Of a stretch of 64,000 nt of DNA, positions 6,935-16,816 are shown piece by piece. Origin of the DNA: Mycobacterium sp. 852002-51961_SCH5331710 (GTDB lineage Bacteria; Actinomycetota; Actinomycetes; Mycobacteriales; Mycobacteriaceae); contig NZ_LZSQ01000020.1 in NCBI RefSeq assembly GCF_001665535.1, positions 1-64,000 of the forward strand. The letters are read 5' to 3'. The notes under the pieces are model-generated. The model saw nothing but the letters and a program-made list of their open reading frames with translations, had not been told where the DNA came from and made no database searches. Position numbers and translations under genes: made by a program. Every line of letters begins with the position of its first letter. Positions within the stretch are counted from its first letter, which is position 1.

Positions 6935-9900
6935 GTGACTGGGGAGTTGCGGCAGGAGATCCCACCTCAATATCTGTTGTCCCCGTTCGCGCCGGAGCCG
7001 CGCACGCTCATCGACATCCTCTACGAGACCGCGATGCGCTACCCGGAGGCGCCCGCGATCGACGACGGCGATGTCCAGCTCACCTATGCCGAGCTGATCA
7101 CCGACATCGAGGACAGCGTGCGGTGGCTGGCCGCGCGGGGAATCGGCCGCGGCGACCGGATCGGCATCCGGATGTCGTCGGGCAGCTACGCGCTGTACGT
7201 GGCGATACTCGCTGTGCTGGCCACCGGCGCCGCCTATGTTCCCGTGGACGCCGACGATCCGGCGGACCGCGCCGAGCTGGTGTTCAGAGAGGCCAACGTC
7301 GTCGCGATCATCACCGAGGCGGGGCTCTCGCGCGGGCCGGGCTCGTCACGGGGTTGGCGGGCGGCGGCGCCGATCGGTCGCGACGACGCGTGGATCATCT
7401 TCACGTCCGGCTCCACCGGCACCCCCAAGGGCGTCGCGGTCACTCACCGCAGTGCGGCAGCCTTCGTCGACGCCGAGGCACGGTTGTTCCTTGCGGACAA
7501 TCCGCTCGGGCCGGGCGACCGCGTGCTGGCCGGTTTGTCGGTGGCGTTCGACGCCTCTTGCGAGGAGATGTGGCTGGCCTGGCGCCACGGCGCGTGCCTG
7601 GTGCCCGCGCCGCGTTCGATGGTGCGCAGCGGGATGGACCTGGGGCCTTGGTTGGTCGCGCGTGACATCACGGTGGTGTCGACGGTGCCGACGCTGGCCG
7701 CGCTGTGGCCCGCCGAGGCGCTCGAGGCGGTGCGGCTGCTGATCTTCGGCGGCGAAGCCTGCCCGCCCGAACTGGCCGAGCGGCTCGCCGTCGAGGGCCG
7801 GGAGGTGTGGAACACCTACGGTCCGACGGAGGCGACGGTCGTGGCGTGCGCCGCCCGGTTGTCGCCAGCCGGGCCGGTGACCATCGGCCTACCGCTGGTC
7901 GGCTGGGACCTGGCCGTCGTCGACTGGCACGGTGAGCCGGTGCCGTACGGCGCGGTGGGCGAGCTGATCATCGGCGGCGTCGGCCTGGCCCGCTACCTCG
8001 ACCCCGACAGAGACGCCCAGAAGTACGCGGAGATGCCGACGCTCGGCTGGAAGCGCGCCTACCGCAGCGGTGACCTGGTCCGCCTGGAATCCGACGGGCT
8101 CTATTTCGTGGGCCGCGTCGACGACCAGGTCAAGGTCGGCGGGCGTCGCATCGAACTCGGTGAGGTGGACACCGCGCTCGTCAACCTGCCCGGAGTGAGC
8201 GGCGCAGCCGCCGCGGTCCGCAGCACGGCCACCGGCACACCGCTGCTGGTCGGCTACGTCGCGAGCACCGATCCCGCGTTCGACCTCGCCAAGGCCCGGG
8301 TGTCGCTTTCCGAGACCTTGCCCGCGGCGCTGGTGCCCCGCCTCGTGCTGGTCGACGAACTACCGACCCGCACCTCCGGCAAGGTCGACCGCGACGCGCT
8401 GCCGTGGCCGGTCGACGTCGGCGACGACGAGGGCGCAGAGTTGACCGGGACCATGGGCTGGCTGGCCGGCCTGTGGCGCGACGTCCTGGCCGCGCCGGTA
8501 GACGGTCCGGAGGCCGACTTCTTCGCGCTCGGCGGCGGCTCACTGTCCGCGGCGCAACTGGTCGCCGCGTTACGTCGCCGCCACCCCCAGGTGACCGTCG
8601 CCGACCTCTACGACCATCCCCGTCTGGGTTCGCTCGCGGGCTACCTCGACGAGCTCGATCCCCCGCCGCAGGTGCGTGCGCGCGAGGTGAAGCCGACGTC
8701 GCGCCTGACACAGGCCGTGCAGGTGGCGCTGTCGCTGCCGCTGGCCACGTTGACCGGATTGCAGTGGGTGGTGTGGCTGGCAGCGGCCAACAACGTGCTG
8801 GCGGGGTTCGTCCCCTGGACTGCCCCGCTGAACTGGTGGTGGGTCGGCGTGGGCTTCCTGCTGTTCGTCACCCCGCTGGGCCGCATGGGTATCGCGGCCC
8901 TGTGCGCCCGGCTTCTGCTCGACGGGCTGGCACCGGGAACCTACCGGCGCGGCGGGTCCGTCCACCTCCGGGTGTGGCTCGCCGAACGGCTCGCCGAGGC
9001 CAGCGGCGCCGAAAACCTCGCCGGTGCACCGTGGTTGGTGTACTACGCACGCGCGCTGGGCAACAAGGTCGGCAAGGGCGTTGACCTGCATTCCACCCCA
9101 CCGGTCACCGGCATGCTCAAACTCGGACACCGCAGCTCGATCGAACCCGAGGTCGACCTGTCCGGTCACTGGATCGACGGCGACCTGTTCCACATCGGGC
9201 CGATCACCGTCGGAAACGATGCGACGATCGGCGCGCGGACCACGTTGCTGCCCGGCGCCGTTGTCGGCAAGAACGCCGATGTCGCCCCGGGATCCGGCGT
9301 CGTCGGCAAGGTGAAGAACGGCCAGTACTGGAAGGGGTCGCCTGCGGTGAAGTCCGGCAAGGCCCGCCACCCCTGGCCGCAGGACCGCCCGCCCCGGGCG
9401 CCGCTGTGGGTGGCGGTCTACGGCGTCACCTCCATCCTTTTCAGCGGGCTTCCGATGCTCGCGCTCGCGGTCGGCCTCGCCGTCATCGGATATGCCGTGC
9501 GCCATACGGATTCGGTGACGGCGCCGATCGGGCCCGCGGCACTGTGGACGCCGATAGCGACCTTGACGGCCGCCCTCACCTACGCCGCGCTGACAGTCGT
9601 CGGGGTGCGTGTGCTCTCACTGGGGCTGCGCGAGGGATATCACCCGGTGCGCAGCCGGTCGGGATGGCAGATCTGGGCCACCGAACGGCTGATGGACGCC
9701 GCGCGCACGTACTTGTTCCCGATCTACGCGAGCCTGCTCACGCCGTGGTGGCTGCGGGCGCTGGGCGCGAAGGTCGGTCGCGGAACCGAAATCTCGACGG
9801 CCCTGTTCACGCCGAAGTTCACGGTGGTCGAGGACGGCGCGTTCCTCGCCGACGACACCATGGTGGCGTCCTATGAGTTGGGCGGCGGCTGGATCCACGT

Positions 9901-10840
9901 CGCGAAGGCCACGATCGGTAAGCGGGCGTTCCTCGGCAACTCGGGCATCACCCAGCCCGGTCGCAAGGTTCCCGACGACGGGTTGGTGGCCGTGTTGTCG
10001 GCGGCCCCGCACAAGGCCAAAGCGGGCTCGTCCTGGCTGGGCAGCCCACCGGTTCGGTTGCGCCGCAAGCCGACCGCCGCCGATGCGCTGCGCACGTTCC
10101 ACCCGTCCGCTCGCCTGAAGGTGCTGCGCGGCCTGGTCGAGACCTGCCGGATCGTCCCGGTGATTGTGACGTTCGCGATCGGGGTCGCCGTGCTGCTCGC
10201 CCTCCAGTGGCTGGCCGTCGAAACCGGTTGGGGGTGGGCCGCGCTGGGTGCCGGCGCGTTGCTGTTGACCGCGGGGGTGGTTGCGGGCGCGGCCGCCGTG
10301 ATCGCGAAATGGCTTGTGGTGGGCCGCATCGAGCCCGACGAACACCCGCTCTGGTCGCCGTTCGTCTGGCGCAACGAGGTCTACGACACCTTCGTCGAGA
10401 CCGTCGCCGCCCCGTGGTTCGCGCGCGCGGCCAGCGGCACCCCGGTGATGAACCTGTGGCTGCGGGCGCTCGGCGCCAGGATCGGCCGTGGCGTGTGGTG
10501 CGAGACGTACTGGCTACCCGAGGCCGACCTGGTCACGCTCGAGGAGGGCGCCACCGTCAACCGTGGCTGCGTGGTGCAGACCCACCTGTTTCACGACAGG
10601 ATCATGCGGATGGACAGCGTTGTGCTGGAGCGGGGTTCGACGCTAGGGGCGCATGGTGTGGTCCTGCCCGCCGCGCGGATCGGCGCGGCAGCGACCGTCG
10701 GTCCGGCGTCGCTGGTCATGCGCGGCGACGAGGTGCCCGCGTCGACCCGGTGGCAAGGTAACCCCATCGCACCGTGGCACGCGCCGCGCAAGAAGCGCCG
10801 TGACACGCAGGCATCCGCGACCGAAGTAACCGCCGCGTGA
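6935..10840 (+). CDS. Pls/PosA-type non-ribosomal peptide synthetase (A-PCP-transmembrane-LbH)
   Basis: A 1301-residue membrane synthetase. Residues 25-500 form an adenylation domain with FTSGSTGTPKG (about 156-166), NTYGPTEATV (about 293) and YRSGDLVRL. A carrier domain follows with the phosphopantetheine serine in LGGGSLSA (about 534). The rest alternates hydrophobic segments with three soluble left-handed beta-helix domains (about 735-790, 960-1030, 1190-1270). This order is that of poly-lysine synthetase-like enzymes, which join one amino acid into short isopeptides without classical condensation domains. The amino acid used is not readable by eye. GTG 6935 was chosen over upstream ATGs because a -10 box lies just before it. 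The stop overlaps the next gene (GTGA). Confidence 0.88.
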   Translation: MTGELRQEIPPQYLLSPFAPEPRTLIDILYETAMRYPEAPAIDDGDVQLTYAELITDIEDSVRWLAARGIGRGDRIGIRMSSGSYALYVAILAVLATGAAYVPVDADDPADRAELVFREANVVAIITEAGLSRGPGSSRGWRAAAPIGRDDAWIIFTSGSTGTPKGVAVTHRSAAAFVDAEARLFLADNPLGPGDRVLAGLSVAFDASCEEMWLAWRHGACLVPAPRSMVRSGMDLGPWLVARDITVVSTVPTLAALWPAEALEAVRLLIFGGEACPPELAERLAVEGREVWNTYGPTEATVVACAARLSPAGPVTIGLPLVGWDLAVVDWHGEPVPYGAVGELIIGGVGLARYLDPDRDAQKYAEMPTLGWKRAYRSGDLVRLESDGLYFVGRVDDQVKVGGRRIELGEVDTALVNLPGVSGAAAAVRSTATGTPLLVGYVASTDPAFDLAKARVSLSETLPAALVPRLVLVDELPTRTSGKVDRDALPWPVDVGDDEGAELTGTMGWLAGLWRDVLAAPVDGPEADFFALGGGSLSAAQLVAALRRRHPQVTVADLYDHPRLGSLAGYLDELDPPPQVRAREVKPTSRLTQAVQVALSLPLATLTGLQWVVWLAAANNVLAGFVPWTAPLNWWWVGVGFLLFVTPLGRMGIAALCARLLLDGLAPGTYRRGGSVHLRVWLAERLAEASGAENLAGAPWLVYYARALGNKVGKGVDLHSTPPVTGMLKLGHRSSIEPEVDLSGHWIDGDLFHIGPITVGNDATIGARTTLLPGAVVGKNADVAPGSGVVGKVKNGQYWKGSPAVKSGKARHPWPQDRPPRAPLWVAVYGVTSILFSGLPMLALAVGLAVIGYAVRHTDSVTAPIGPAALWTPIATLTAALTYAALTVVGVRVLSLGLREGYHPVRSRSGWQIWATERLMDAARTYLFPIYASLLTPWWLRALGAKVGRGTEISTALFTPKFTVVEDGAFLADDTMVASYELGGGWIHVAKATIGKRAFLGNSGITQPGRKVPDDGLVAVLSAAPHKAKAGSSWLGSPPVRLRRKPTAADALRTFHPSARLKVLRGLVETCRIVPVIVTFAIGVAVLLALQWLAVETGWGWAALGAGALLLTAGVVAGAAAVIAKWLVVGRIEPDEHPLWSPFVWRNEVYDTFVETVAAPWFARAASGTPVMNLWLRALGARIGRGVWCETYWLPEADLVTLEEGATVNRGCVVQTHLFHDRIMRMDSVVLERGSTLGAHGVVLPAARIGAAATVGPASLVMRGDEVPASTRWQGNPIAPWHAPRKKRRDTQASATEVTAA

Positions 10841-12168
10841 CGCGAAGTAAGAAGAAGTCGACACCGGTCATCGACCCGTATCTGCCCTCCAGCGGGAATT
10901 TCGGCTACCGGGTGTCGCGCTATGAACTCGACCTCACCTACAAGGTGGCGATCAACCGGCTGACGGGTACGGCGACGATCACCGCGGTGACGCTCGCGAC
11001 GCTGCGTGCCTTCACCCTCGACCTCGCCGACGCGCTGTCGGTGACGAAGATGAGCGTGAACGGGGATCGGCCCCAACAGTTCCGCACCTCCGCGGGAAAG
11101 CTGCACATCGCGTTGCGCGATCCACTGCCGCCCGGTGCGGCGATGACGATCGTCGTGCGGTACGGCGGCACGCCCCGGCCCATCCGCTCGCTGTGGGGCG
11201 AGGTGGGTTTCGAGGAGTTGACCGATGGCGCGCTGGTGGCGGGCCAGCCGAACGGGGCCCAATCCTGGTTTCCCTGCGACGACCACCCGAGCGCGAAGGC
11301 GAGCTTTCGAATCCAGATCTCGGCCGAAAGCCCGTATCGGGTGATCGCCAACGGCGAGTTGGTGTCTCGACGAGCGCGGGCGGGGATGACGACATGGACC
11401 TACGAATTGCCCGAGCCGACCTCGACCTACCTGATCACGCTGCAGATCGGGATGTACGAGCACCGCAAGCTGGCCAAGAACGGGGTTCCGATTCACGCGG
11501 TGCTCCCCGGCCGACTGCGCGAAGAGTTCGACCACGACTTCGCCGACCAACCGCAGATGATGAAGTTGTTCGTCAAGCTGTTCGGCGACTACCCCCTGAG
11601 CGAGGGCTACACGGTCGTGGTCACCGACGATGAACTCGAGATTCCGCTTGAGGCGCAGGGAATTTCGGTCTTCGGAGCCAACCATTGCGACGGTAAGGGG
11701 GGCGCCGAGCGACTGATCGCACACGAGCTCGCGCACCAGTGGTTCGGCAACTCGGTGACCGCCAAGCGCTGGCGGCACATCTGGCTGCACGAGGGATTCG
11801 CTTGTTACGCCGAGTGGTTGTGGTCGGAGAATTCCGGCGGCCGCCCGGCCGACGAGTGGGCGCGGCACTACTACCAGCGGCTCGCCAACTCGCCGCGAGA
11901 CCTTGTCCTGGCCGATCCGGGTCCACGCGACATGTTCGACGACCGCGTCTACAAGCGTGGCGCGCTGACCCTGCACGTGCTGCGGCGAGAGCTTGGGGAC
12001 GACGGCTTCTTCACGCTGTTGCGGGACTGGACCGCGCGCCACCGGCACAGCACGGTGGTGACCGACGACTTCACCGGTCTGGCATCGCATTACGCGCACG
12101 AATCGCTGCGCCCGCTGTGGGATGCATGGCTGTATTCCGCCGAGCTTCCGGAGCTGGATGCGCCGTGA
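10837..12168 (+). CDS. M1 family zinc aminopeptidase
   Basis: A 443-residue metallopeptidase. The zinc motif HELAHQ lies at residues 296-301 with the third ligand E319 in LHEGFA, the HExxH-x18-E spacing of M1 peptidases. The exopeptidase motif GAMEN is replaced by LEAQG, a variant I also recall in short actinobacterial members. The protein is about half the length of full aminopeptidase N and lacks the helical C-terminal domain. No signal peptide is seen. It overlaps the peptide synthetase upstream and the flippase downstream by 4 bases each, which suggests a role in trimming a peptide made by that operon (inference). Confidence 0.9.
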   Translation: MTRSKKKSTPVIDPYLPSSGNFGYRVSRYELDLTYKVAINRLTGTATITAVTLATLRAFTLDLADALSVTKMSVNGDRPQQFRTSAGKLHIALRDPLPPGAAMTIVVRYGGTPRPIRSLWGEVGFEELTDGALVAGQPNGAQSWFPCDDHPSAKASFRIQISAESPYRVIANGELVSRRARAGMTTWTYELPEPTSTYLITLQIGMYEHRKLAKNGVPIHAVLPGRLREEFDHDFADQPQMMKLFVKLFGDYPLSEGYTVVVTDDELEIPLEAQGISVFGANHCDGKGGAERLIAHELAHQWFGNSVTAKRWRHIWLHEGFACYAEWLWSENSGGRPADEWARHYYQRLANSPRDLVLADPGPRDMFDDRVYKRGALTLHVLRRELGDDGFFTLLRDWTARHRHSTVVTDDFTGLASHYAHESLRPLWDAWLYSAELPELDAP

Positions 12169-13442
12169 CCGACGCCGGCGCGCCCTTCGATCCGCTCACC
12201 GCGAGCGGCGCATCACCGACCGGCCCGGCCACCCGCGGCAGCGTCGTGCGGGTCGGGGCGGCCACCGCAGTGATCGCGCTGTGCGGTTACACGGTGCTCT
12301 ACCTGGCCGCGCGTGACCTCGAGCCCGCGGGTTTCTCGGTGTTCGCGGTGTTCTGGGGTGCGTTCGGTTTGGTCTCGGGTGCTGCGTTGGGGCTGTTACA
12401 GGAGGCAACCAGGGAAGTGCGGTCCGCGGCGCAAGCCACGGGGGCCAAAGGGCCACACAGCCACCCGATGTGGGTGGCCGCCGGCGTCGGTGCGGTGTCG
12501 GCCGCGGTGATCGCGATCAGCTCACCGTTGTGGTCAGGCCACGTGTTCGTCGAGCTACGGTGGCTCTCGGTGGCGCTGTTGGCGGTCGGGCTCGCCGGAT
12601 TCTGTTTGCACTCAACGCTGCTCGGCATGCTGGCGGGGCTGGACAGATGGACCGCGTACGGGTCGCTGATGGTGACCGACGGTGTGATCCGGGTGCTGGT
12701 GGCCGTCGCGACCTTTCTGATCGGCTGGGGCCTGGCCGGGTACCTGTGGGCCACCGTGGGCGGTTCGGTGGCATGGGTGCTCATGCTGATGGTGTCGCCG
12801 TCCACCCGGCGGGCCGCGAGTCTGCTGACCCCCGTCGGCACCGCGGCCTTCCTTCGCGGCGCATTCCACTCGATCACCGCGGCGGGCGCCAGCGCCATCC
12901 TCGTGATGGGGTTTCCCGTGCTGCTGCAGGCGACCGCGGGTGACCTCGGCGCGGTCGGCGGCGTCGTGATCCTGGCCGTCACGCTCACGCGGGCGCCCCT
13001 GCTCCTGCCGCTCACCGCGATGCAAGGCAACCTCGTCGCCCATTTCGTCGACCAGAGCGCGCACCGGGTGCGTGCCCTGTTCACGCCCGCGGTCGCCGTG
13101 ACCGGTGTCGGCCTGCTCGGCGTCCTCGCCGCGTGGTCCGCGGGGCCCTGGTTGCTGCGCAGTGCGTTCGGTCCCGACTACCGTGCCGACGGTGCGCTGC
13201 TGGCATGGCTGACGGGCGGGGCGATCGCCATCGCACTTCTCACGCTCACGGGGGCTGCGGCTGTGGCAGCAGCACTGCATCGCGCATACGCGCTGGGCTG
13301 GGTGTCGGCGACCGTCGCGTCAACGCTGTTGCTGCTGTTGCCGCTCGACCTCGAGACGCGGACCGTGATCGCGCTGCTGTGCGGTCCGGCGGTCGGCATC
13401 GCGGTGCACCTGAGCGCGCTGTCGCGCGACCGCGCCTCATGA
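12165..13442 (+). CDS. Polysaccharide/lipid flippase-like membrane protein
   Basis: A 425-residue protein with about 12 hydrophobic segments and short charged loops, in the style of Wzx/MVF-type export flippases. By position and length it corresponds to Rv3630 of M. tuberculosis (memory). GTG 12165 overlaps the peptidase stop as GTGA and gives a hydrophilic 25-residue N-terminus before the first membrane helix. It ends the three-gene operon and may export the synthetase product, or an unrelated envelope lipid. No substrate residues can be read. Confidence 0.78.
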   Translation: MTDAGAPFDPLTASGASPTGPATRGSVVRVGAATAVIALCGYTVLYLAARDLEPAGFSVFAVFWGAFGLVSGAALGLLQEATREVRSAAQATGAKGPHSHPMWVAAGVGAVSAAVIAISSPLWSGHVFVELRWLSVALLAVGLAGFCLHSTLLGMLAGLDRWTAYGSLMVTDGVIRVLVAVATFLIGWGLAGYLWATVGGSVAWVLMLMVSPSTRRAASLLTPVGTAAFLRGAFHSITAAGASAILVMGFPVLLQATAGDLGAVGGVVILAVTLTRAPLLLPLTAMQGNLVAHFVDQSAHRVRALFTPAVAVTGVGLLGVLAAWSAGPWLLRSAFGPDYRADGALLAWLTGGAIAIALLTLTGAAAVAAALHRAYALGWVSATVASTLLLLLPLDLETRTVIALLCGPAVGIAVHLSALSRDRAS

Positions 13443-13472
13443 CGCCGGTTCGGACCAGAGGCCGCCGATCCG

Positions 13473-13478
13473 TATGCT
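13473..13478 (+). promoter_or_regulatory. -10 box TATGCT of galE
   Basis: TATGCT lies 28 bases before the galE start at 13507, which also has a GAGGAA ribosome site. Unlike many neighbours, this gene therefore has a short leader. Confidence 0.4.
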
Positions 13479-13506
13479 GGCCCCGTTCTACGGTGAGGAA
13501 GATCGA

Positions 13507-14484
13507 ATGACTTGGCTGGTGACCGGCGGGGCGGGCTACATCGGGTCCCATGTCGTCCGCGCCTTGTCGGACGCCGATATGCCGGTGGTGGTGATCGACG
13601 ACCTCTCGACCGGCCTCGAGCGGTTCGTTCCTCCGGCGGTTCCGCTGGTGCGCGGCACGCTGCTCGACAGTGACCTCGTCGTCCGCACGCTCGACGAGCA
13701 TCGCGTCGACGGCGTCATCCACATCGCGGGTTTCAAGTACGCCGGCGTCTCGGTACAACGACCGCTGCACACCTACGAGCAGAACGTCTCGGCGATGGTC
13801 ACGCTGCTCAAGGCGATGGAGGCCGCCGGCACCGACAAGATGGTGTTCTCCTCCAGCGCCGCGACGTACGGCACCCCGGACGTCGACACCGTCACGGAGC
13901 AGACGCCGACCGCGCCCGAGTCGCCGTACGGAGTCAGTAAGTTGGTGGGCGAGTGGATGATTCGCGACGCCGGGCGCGCGTCCGGGTTGCGCCACACCAG
14001 CCTGCGGTACTTCAACGTCGTGGGGTCGGGGTCCGACGAACTGTTCGACGTCAGCCCCCACAACCTCTTTCCGCTGGTGTTCGACATGCTGTGCCGCGAC
14101 GAGACGCCGAGGATCAACGGCGCCGACTACCCCACGCCGGACGGCACCTGCGTGCGCGATTATGTGCACGTATCGGATCTCGCGCTGGCTCACGTCGCCG
14201 CCGCGCGGCGGCTGGAGGCCGGCGACCCGATCGAGCCCGTCTACAACCTCGGCAGCGGCAGCGGCACCTCCGTTCGCGAAATCATGACCACCATCCACGA
14301 TGTCACCGGTTTCGATTTCGAGCCGGTCGTCGGTCCGCGCCGGCCTGGCGACCCCGCCCGTATCGTCGCGTCGGGTGATCTGGCCGCGCGCGACCTCGAC
14401 TGGCGCATGCGGCATTCGCTGGAGGACATGGTGCGGTCGGCATGGATCGCGCGCCGGCAAGCAGGGGACGCGTATCCGCGGTAA
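13507..14484 (+). CDS. galE: UDP-glucose 4-epimerase
   Basis: A 325-residue short-chain dehydrogenase/epimerase that interconverts UDP-glucose and UDP-galactose for galactan and arabinogalactan precursors. It begins MTWLVTGGAGYIGSH with the NAD-binding TGGAGYIG. The catalytic pair is seen as SSSAATYG and YGVSK (the YxxxK motif). SLRYFNVVGSG and the C-terminal RPGDPARIVA are family signatures. ATG 13507 is preferred, because an ATG at 13474 lies inside the -10 box. It is followed after 7 bases by a large membrane protein gene, as galE1-Rv3635 neighbours are in mycobacteria. Confidence 0.93.
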   Translation: MTWLVTGGAGYIGSHVVRALSDADMPVVVIDDLSTGLERFVPPAVPLVRGTLLDSDLVVRTLDEHRVDGVIHIAGFKYAGVSVQRPLHTYEQNVSAMVTLLKAMEAAGTDKMVFSSSAATYGTPDVDTVTEQTPTAPESPYGVSKLVGEWMIRDAGRASGLRHTSLRYFNVVGSGSDELFDVSPHNLFPLVFDMLCRDETPRINGADYPTPDGTCVRDYVHVSDLALAHVAAARRLEAGDPIEPVYNLGSGSGTSVREIMTTIHDVTGFDFEPVVGPRRPGDPARIVASGDLAARDLDWRMRHSLEDMVRSAWIARRQAGDAYPR

Positions 14485-14491
14485 GTACGCG

Positions 14492-16258
14492 TTGGGCAAC
14501 TGGGTCGCGCGCACCGCCGTCGCCCTGATCGTCGTGCAGCTGGCGATCCGGGCGGTCCTGGCGTTCGGCGGCTACTTCTATTGGGACGACCTGATTCTCA
14601 TCGGCCGCGCGGGCACCCAGTCGCTGCTCTCGCCGGCATACCTGTTCGACGATCACGACGGCCACGTCATGCCGGGGGCGTTTCTCGTCGCCGGCGTGAT
14701 CACCTTGATTGCCCCGCTGAATTGGGTCGGCCCTGCGATCAGCCTGTTGATTCTGCAGCTGCTGGTGTCGCTGGCGCTGCTGCGCACTCTGCATGTGATC
14801 CTCGGATGGCGACCAGTGCTGTTGCTGCCCTTGACATTCGCATTGTTCACACCGCTGGCGGTGCCGGGCTTCGCGTGGTGGGCAGCGGCACTGAACTCGT
14901 TGCCGATGCTCGCGGCGATGGCGTGGGTTTGCGGCGACGCGATCCTCCTCGTGCGCACCGGCGACCGCCGCCACGCGGTGACGGCCCTGCTGGTCTATGT
15001 CGGGGGGCTGCTGTTCTTCGAGAAGTCGGCGGTGATTCCGTTCGTCGCATTCGCGGTGACGGCGCTGCTGTGCCACGTGACGGGCTCGGGGTCGGTGAAA
15101 GCGGTGTGGCGTCGCGGCATTCGCCTGTGGGTGCCGTCGCTTGTGGTCACGGCCGGCTGGGTCGGCGTGTACCTGATCGTGGTCGACCAGAAGCGGTGGA
15201 CCCTCGATTTGGCGATGACGTGGGATCTGCTCGCGAGGTCGGTGACACACGGAATCGTGCCGGGTCTGGTCGGCGGCCCGTGGGATTGGCAGCGGTGGGC
15301 GCCGGCCTCGCCGTGGGCCACTCCGCAGGCGACGGTGATGGTGCTCGGGTGGACGGCCCTGGCCGCGGCGGTCGCGGTCACGGTGCTGCGCAAGCGGCGG
15401 ATCGTCCCCGTGTGGCTGGTGGCGGCCGGTTACGCGGTGGCCTGCCAGGTCCCGATCTACCTCATGCGGGCATCGCAGTTCACCGCGTTGGAATTGGCGC
15501 AGACGCTGCGCTATCTACCCGACCTCGTCGTCGTACTCGCGCTGCTGGCGGCGGTCGGGCTGTGCGCGCCGAACCGCGAGGGCACGCGGTGGATGGACGC
15601 CTCGCGGTGCCGTACGGCGCTGATCTGTGTTCTCACATCGGCCTTCACCGCCAGCAGTCTGTACTCGACGGCGACGTTCCTGACGGCGTGGCGTGACAAC
15701 CCGGCGCAGGCGTATCTGCGGAATGCGCTGTCCGGCTTGACCACTGCGGCGAGGATGTCGACTGCGCCGATGCTCGACCAGGAGGTCGACCCGATGGTGC
15801 TGCAGCGGGTGGTCGGCCCCGAGAACCGGGCCAGCCACATGTTCGCGCTGGTCCGCGACCGTCCCGAATTCGCCTCGGCCACAACCGAACTGCGGATGTT
15901 CGATCACACGGGCCGGGTCGTCGACGCGAAGGTCACCTGGGTGCGCAGTATCGTGCCGGGACCGCAACCGGACTGCGGATATCTGGTGCAGCCGGAGACT
16001 GAAGTCCGCATGCCGTTGGACGGCCCGCTGCTGCCGGCCGATTGGACGGCGGAGATCAACTATCTGGCCAACAGCGACGGTTCGATGATGATGTCGTTGT
16101 CGGAGGGTCATGAGGTGAAGGTGCCGGTGCGACCGGGACTGAACCGGGTGTTCGTCCGGCTGCCGGGAGCGGGCGACGCAATCAACGTGCGGGCGAACAC
16201 CGCGGCGTTGTCGGTGTGCATCGCTTCCGGACCTGTCGGTTTCGTGGCGCCGAAATAG
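14492..16258 (+). CDS. Large conserved membrane protein (Rv3635-like)
   Basis: A protein of about 588 residues with some 10-11 membrane segments in the first 430, followed by a soluble region of about 150 residues that probably lies outside. Residues YFYWDDL after the first helix resemble the acidic loop motif of GT-C glycosyltransferases, which use polyprenyl-linked sugars; this is suggestive only. The start is uncertain. TTG 14492, 7 bases after galE, gives a length close to that remembered for Rv3635, and no ATG or GTG with a ribosome site is available. Probably co-transcribed with galE. Confidence 0.72.
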   Translation: MGNWVARTAVALIVVQLAIRAVLAFGGYFYWDDLILIGRAGTQSLLSPAYLFDDHDGHVMPGAFLVAGVITLIAPLNWVGPAISLLILQLLVSLALLRTLHVILGWRPVLLLPLTFALFTPLAVPGFAWWAAALNSLPMLAAMAWVCGDAILLVRTGDRRHAVTALLVYVGGLLFFEKSAVIPFVAFAVTALLCHVTGSGSVKAVWRRGIRLWVPSLVVTAGWVGVYLIVVDQKRWTLDLAMTWDLLARSVTHGIVPGLVGGPWDWQRWAPASPWATPQATVMVLGWTALAAAVAVTVLRKRRIVPVWLVAAGYAVACQVPIYLMRASQFTALELAQTLRYLPDLVVVLALLAAVGLCAPNREGTRWMDASRCRTALICVLTSAFTASSLYSTATFLTAWRDNPAQAYLRNALSGLTTAARMSTAPMLDQEVDPMVLQRVVGPENRASHMFALVRDRPEFASATTELRMFDHTGRVVDAKVTWVRSIVPGPQPDCGYLVQPETEVRMPLDGPLLPADWTAEINYLANSDGSMMMSLSEGHEVKVPVRPGLNRVFVRLPGAGDAINVRANTAALSVCIASGPVGFVAPK

Positions 16259-16284
16259 CGGGCGTTCATGCCACGCTGTCTGCC

Positions 16285-16656
16285 ATGACAGACGTACGTG
16301 AACAAGGGCTGCAGGTTTTCCGGGAATTACTTCCGGGAGTCCTCCCCGACGGCGACGTGGAGTTGCCGTCCGGTGCTTTCGGCGGCGAGATGCTGGGCCT
16401 AGCGATGGACAACGTGTTCGGCCGGCTGTGGACCCGCGAGGGGTTGAGCCGCCGCGACCGCAGCCTGGTGACGCTCGGCGTTCTCATCGCGCTGCGCGCC
16501 GACGACGAGCTGCGGATCCACGTCCAGATCGCCCGCAACAACGGCCTGACCGACGACGAGATCGCCGAAGTGATCTATCACTGCACCGGTTACGCCGGGT
16601 TCCCGGCCGCCAACTCGGCGATGAAAGTCGCTCAGGACGTGCTACTGGACACGTGA
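16285..16656 (+). CDS. Carboxymuconolactone decarboxylase (CMD) family protein
   Basis: A 123-residue all-helical protein starting MTDVREQGLQVF. The CMD core is clear: RDRSLVTLGVLIAL, ELRIHVQIARNNGLT and AEVIYHCTGYAGFPAANSA. The paired CxxC of AhpD peroxidase relatives is absent (one Cys in YHCTG), so a disulfide-based peroxidase role is unlikely. It resembles the gamma-carboxymuconolactone decarboxylase branch, but no aromatic-degradation genes adjoin. Substrate unknown. ATG 16285 is chosen over an upstream ATG in the tail of the previous gene. Confidence 0.8.
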   Translation: MTDVREQGLQVFRELLPGVLPDGDVELPSGAFGGEMLGLAMDNVFGRLWTREGLSRRDRSLVTLGVLIALRADDELRIHVQIARNNGLTDDEIAEVIYHCTGYAGFPAANSAMKVAQDVLLDT

Positions 16657-16674
16657 GCGTGGACGTCGCTCTGG

Positions 16675-16747
16675 AGCCACCTAGGAGAATCGAACTCCTG
16701 ACCTGCTCATTACGAGTGAGCCGCTCTGCCGACTGAGCTAAGGTGGC
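16675..16747 (-). tRNA. tRNA-Thr (anticodon CGT)
   Basis: The minus strand folds as a cloverleaf. Acceptor GCCACCT pairs with AGGTGGC, and the D-arm holds AGCTCAGTCGG. The anticodon stem-loop CTCACTCGTAATGAG presents CGT, and the T-arm contains AGGAGTTCGATTCTCCT. CCA is not encoded. It reads the ACG threonine codon. It lies between the CMD gene and holB. Confidence 0.95.
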
Positions 16748-16816
16748 GTGCCCGGCTCACACATGTGTCAGCCACAGGCGGGACGAGTCTACGGCAGGGC
16801 CCGCCGCCGACCCAAC

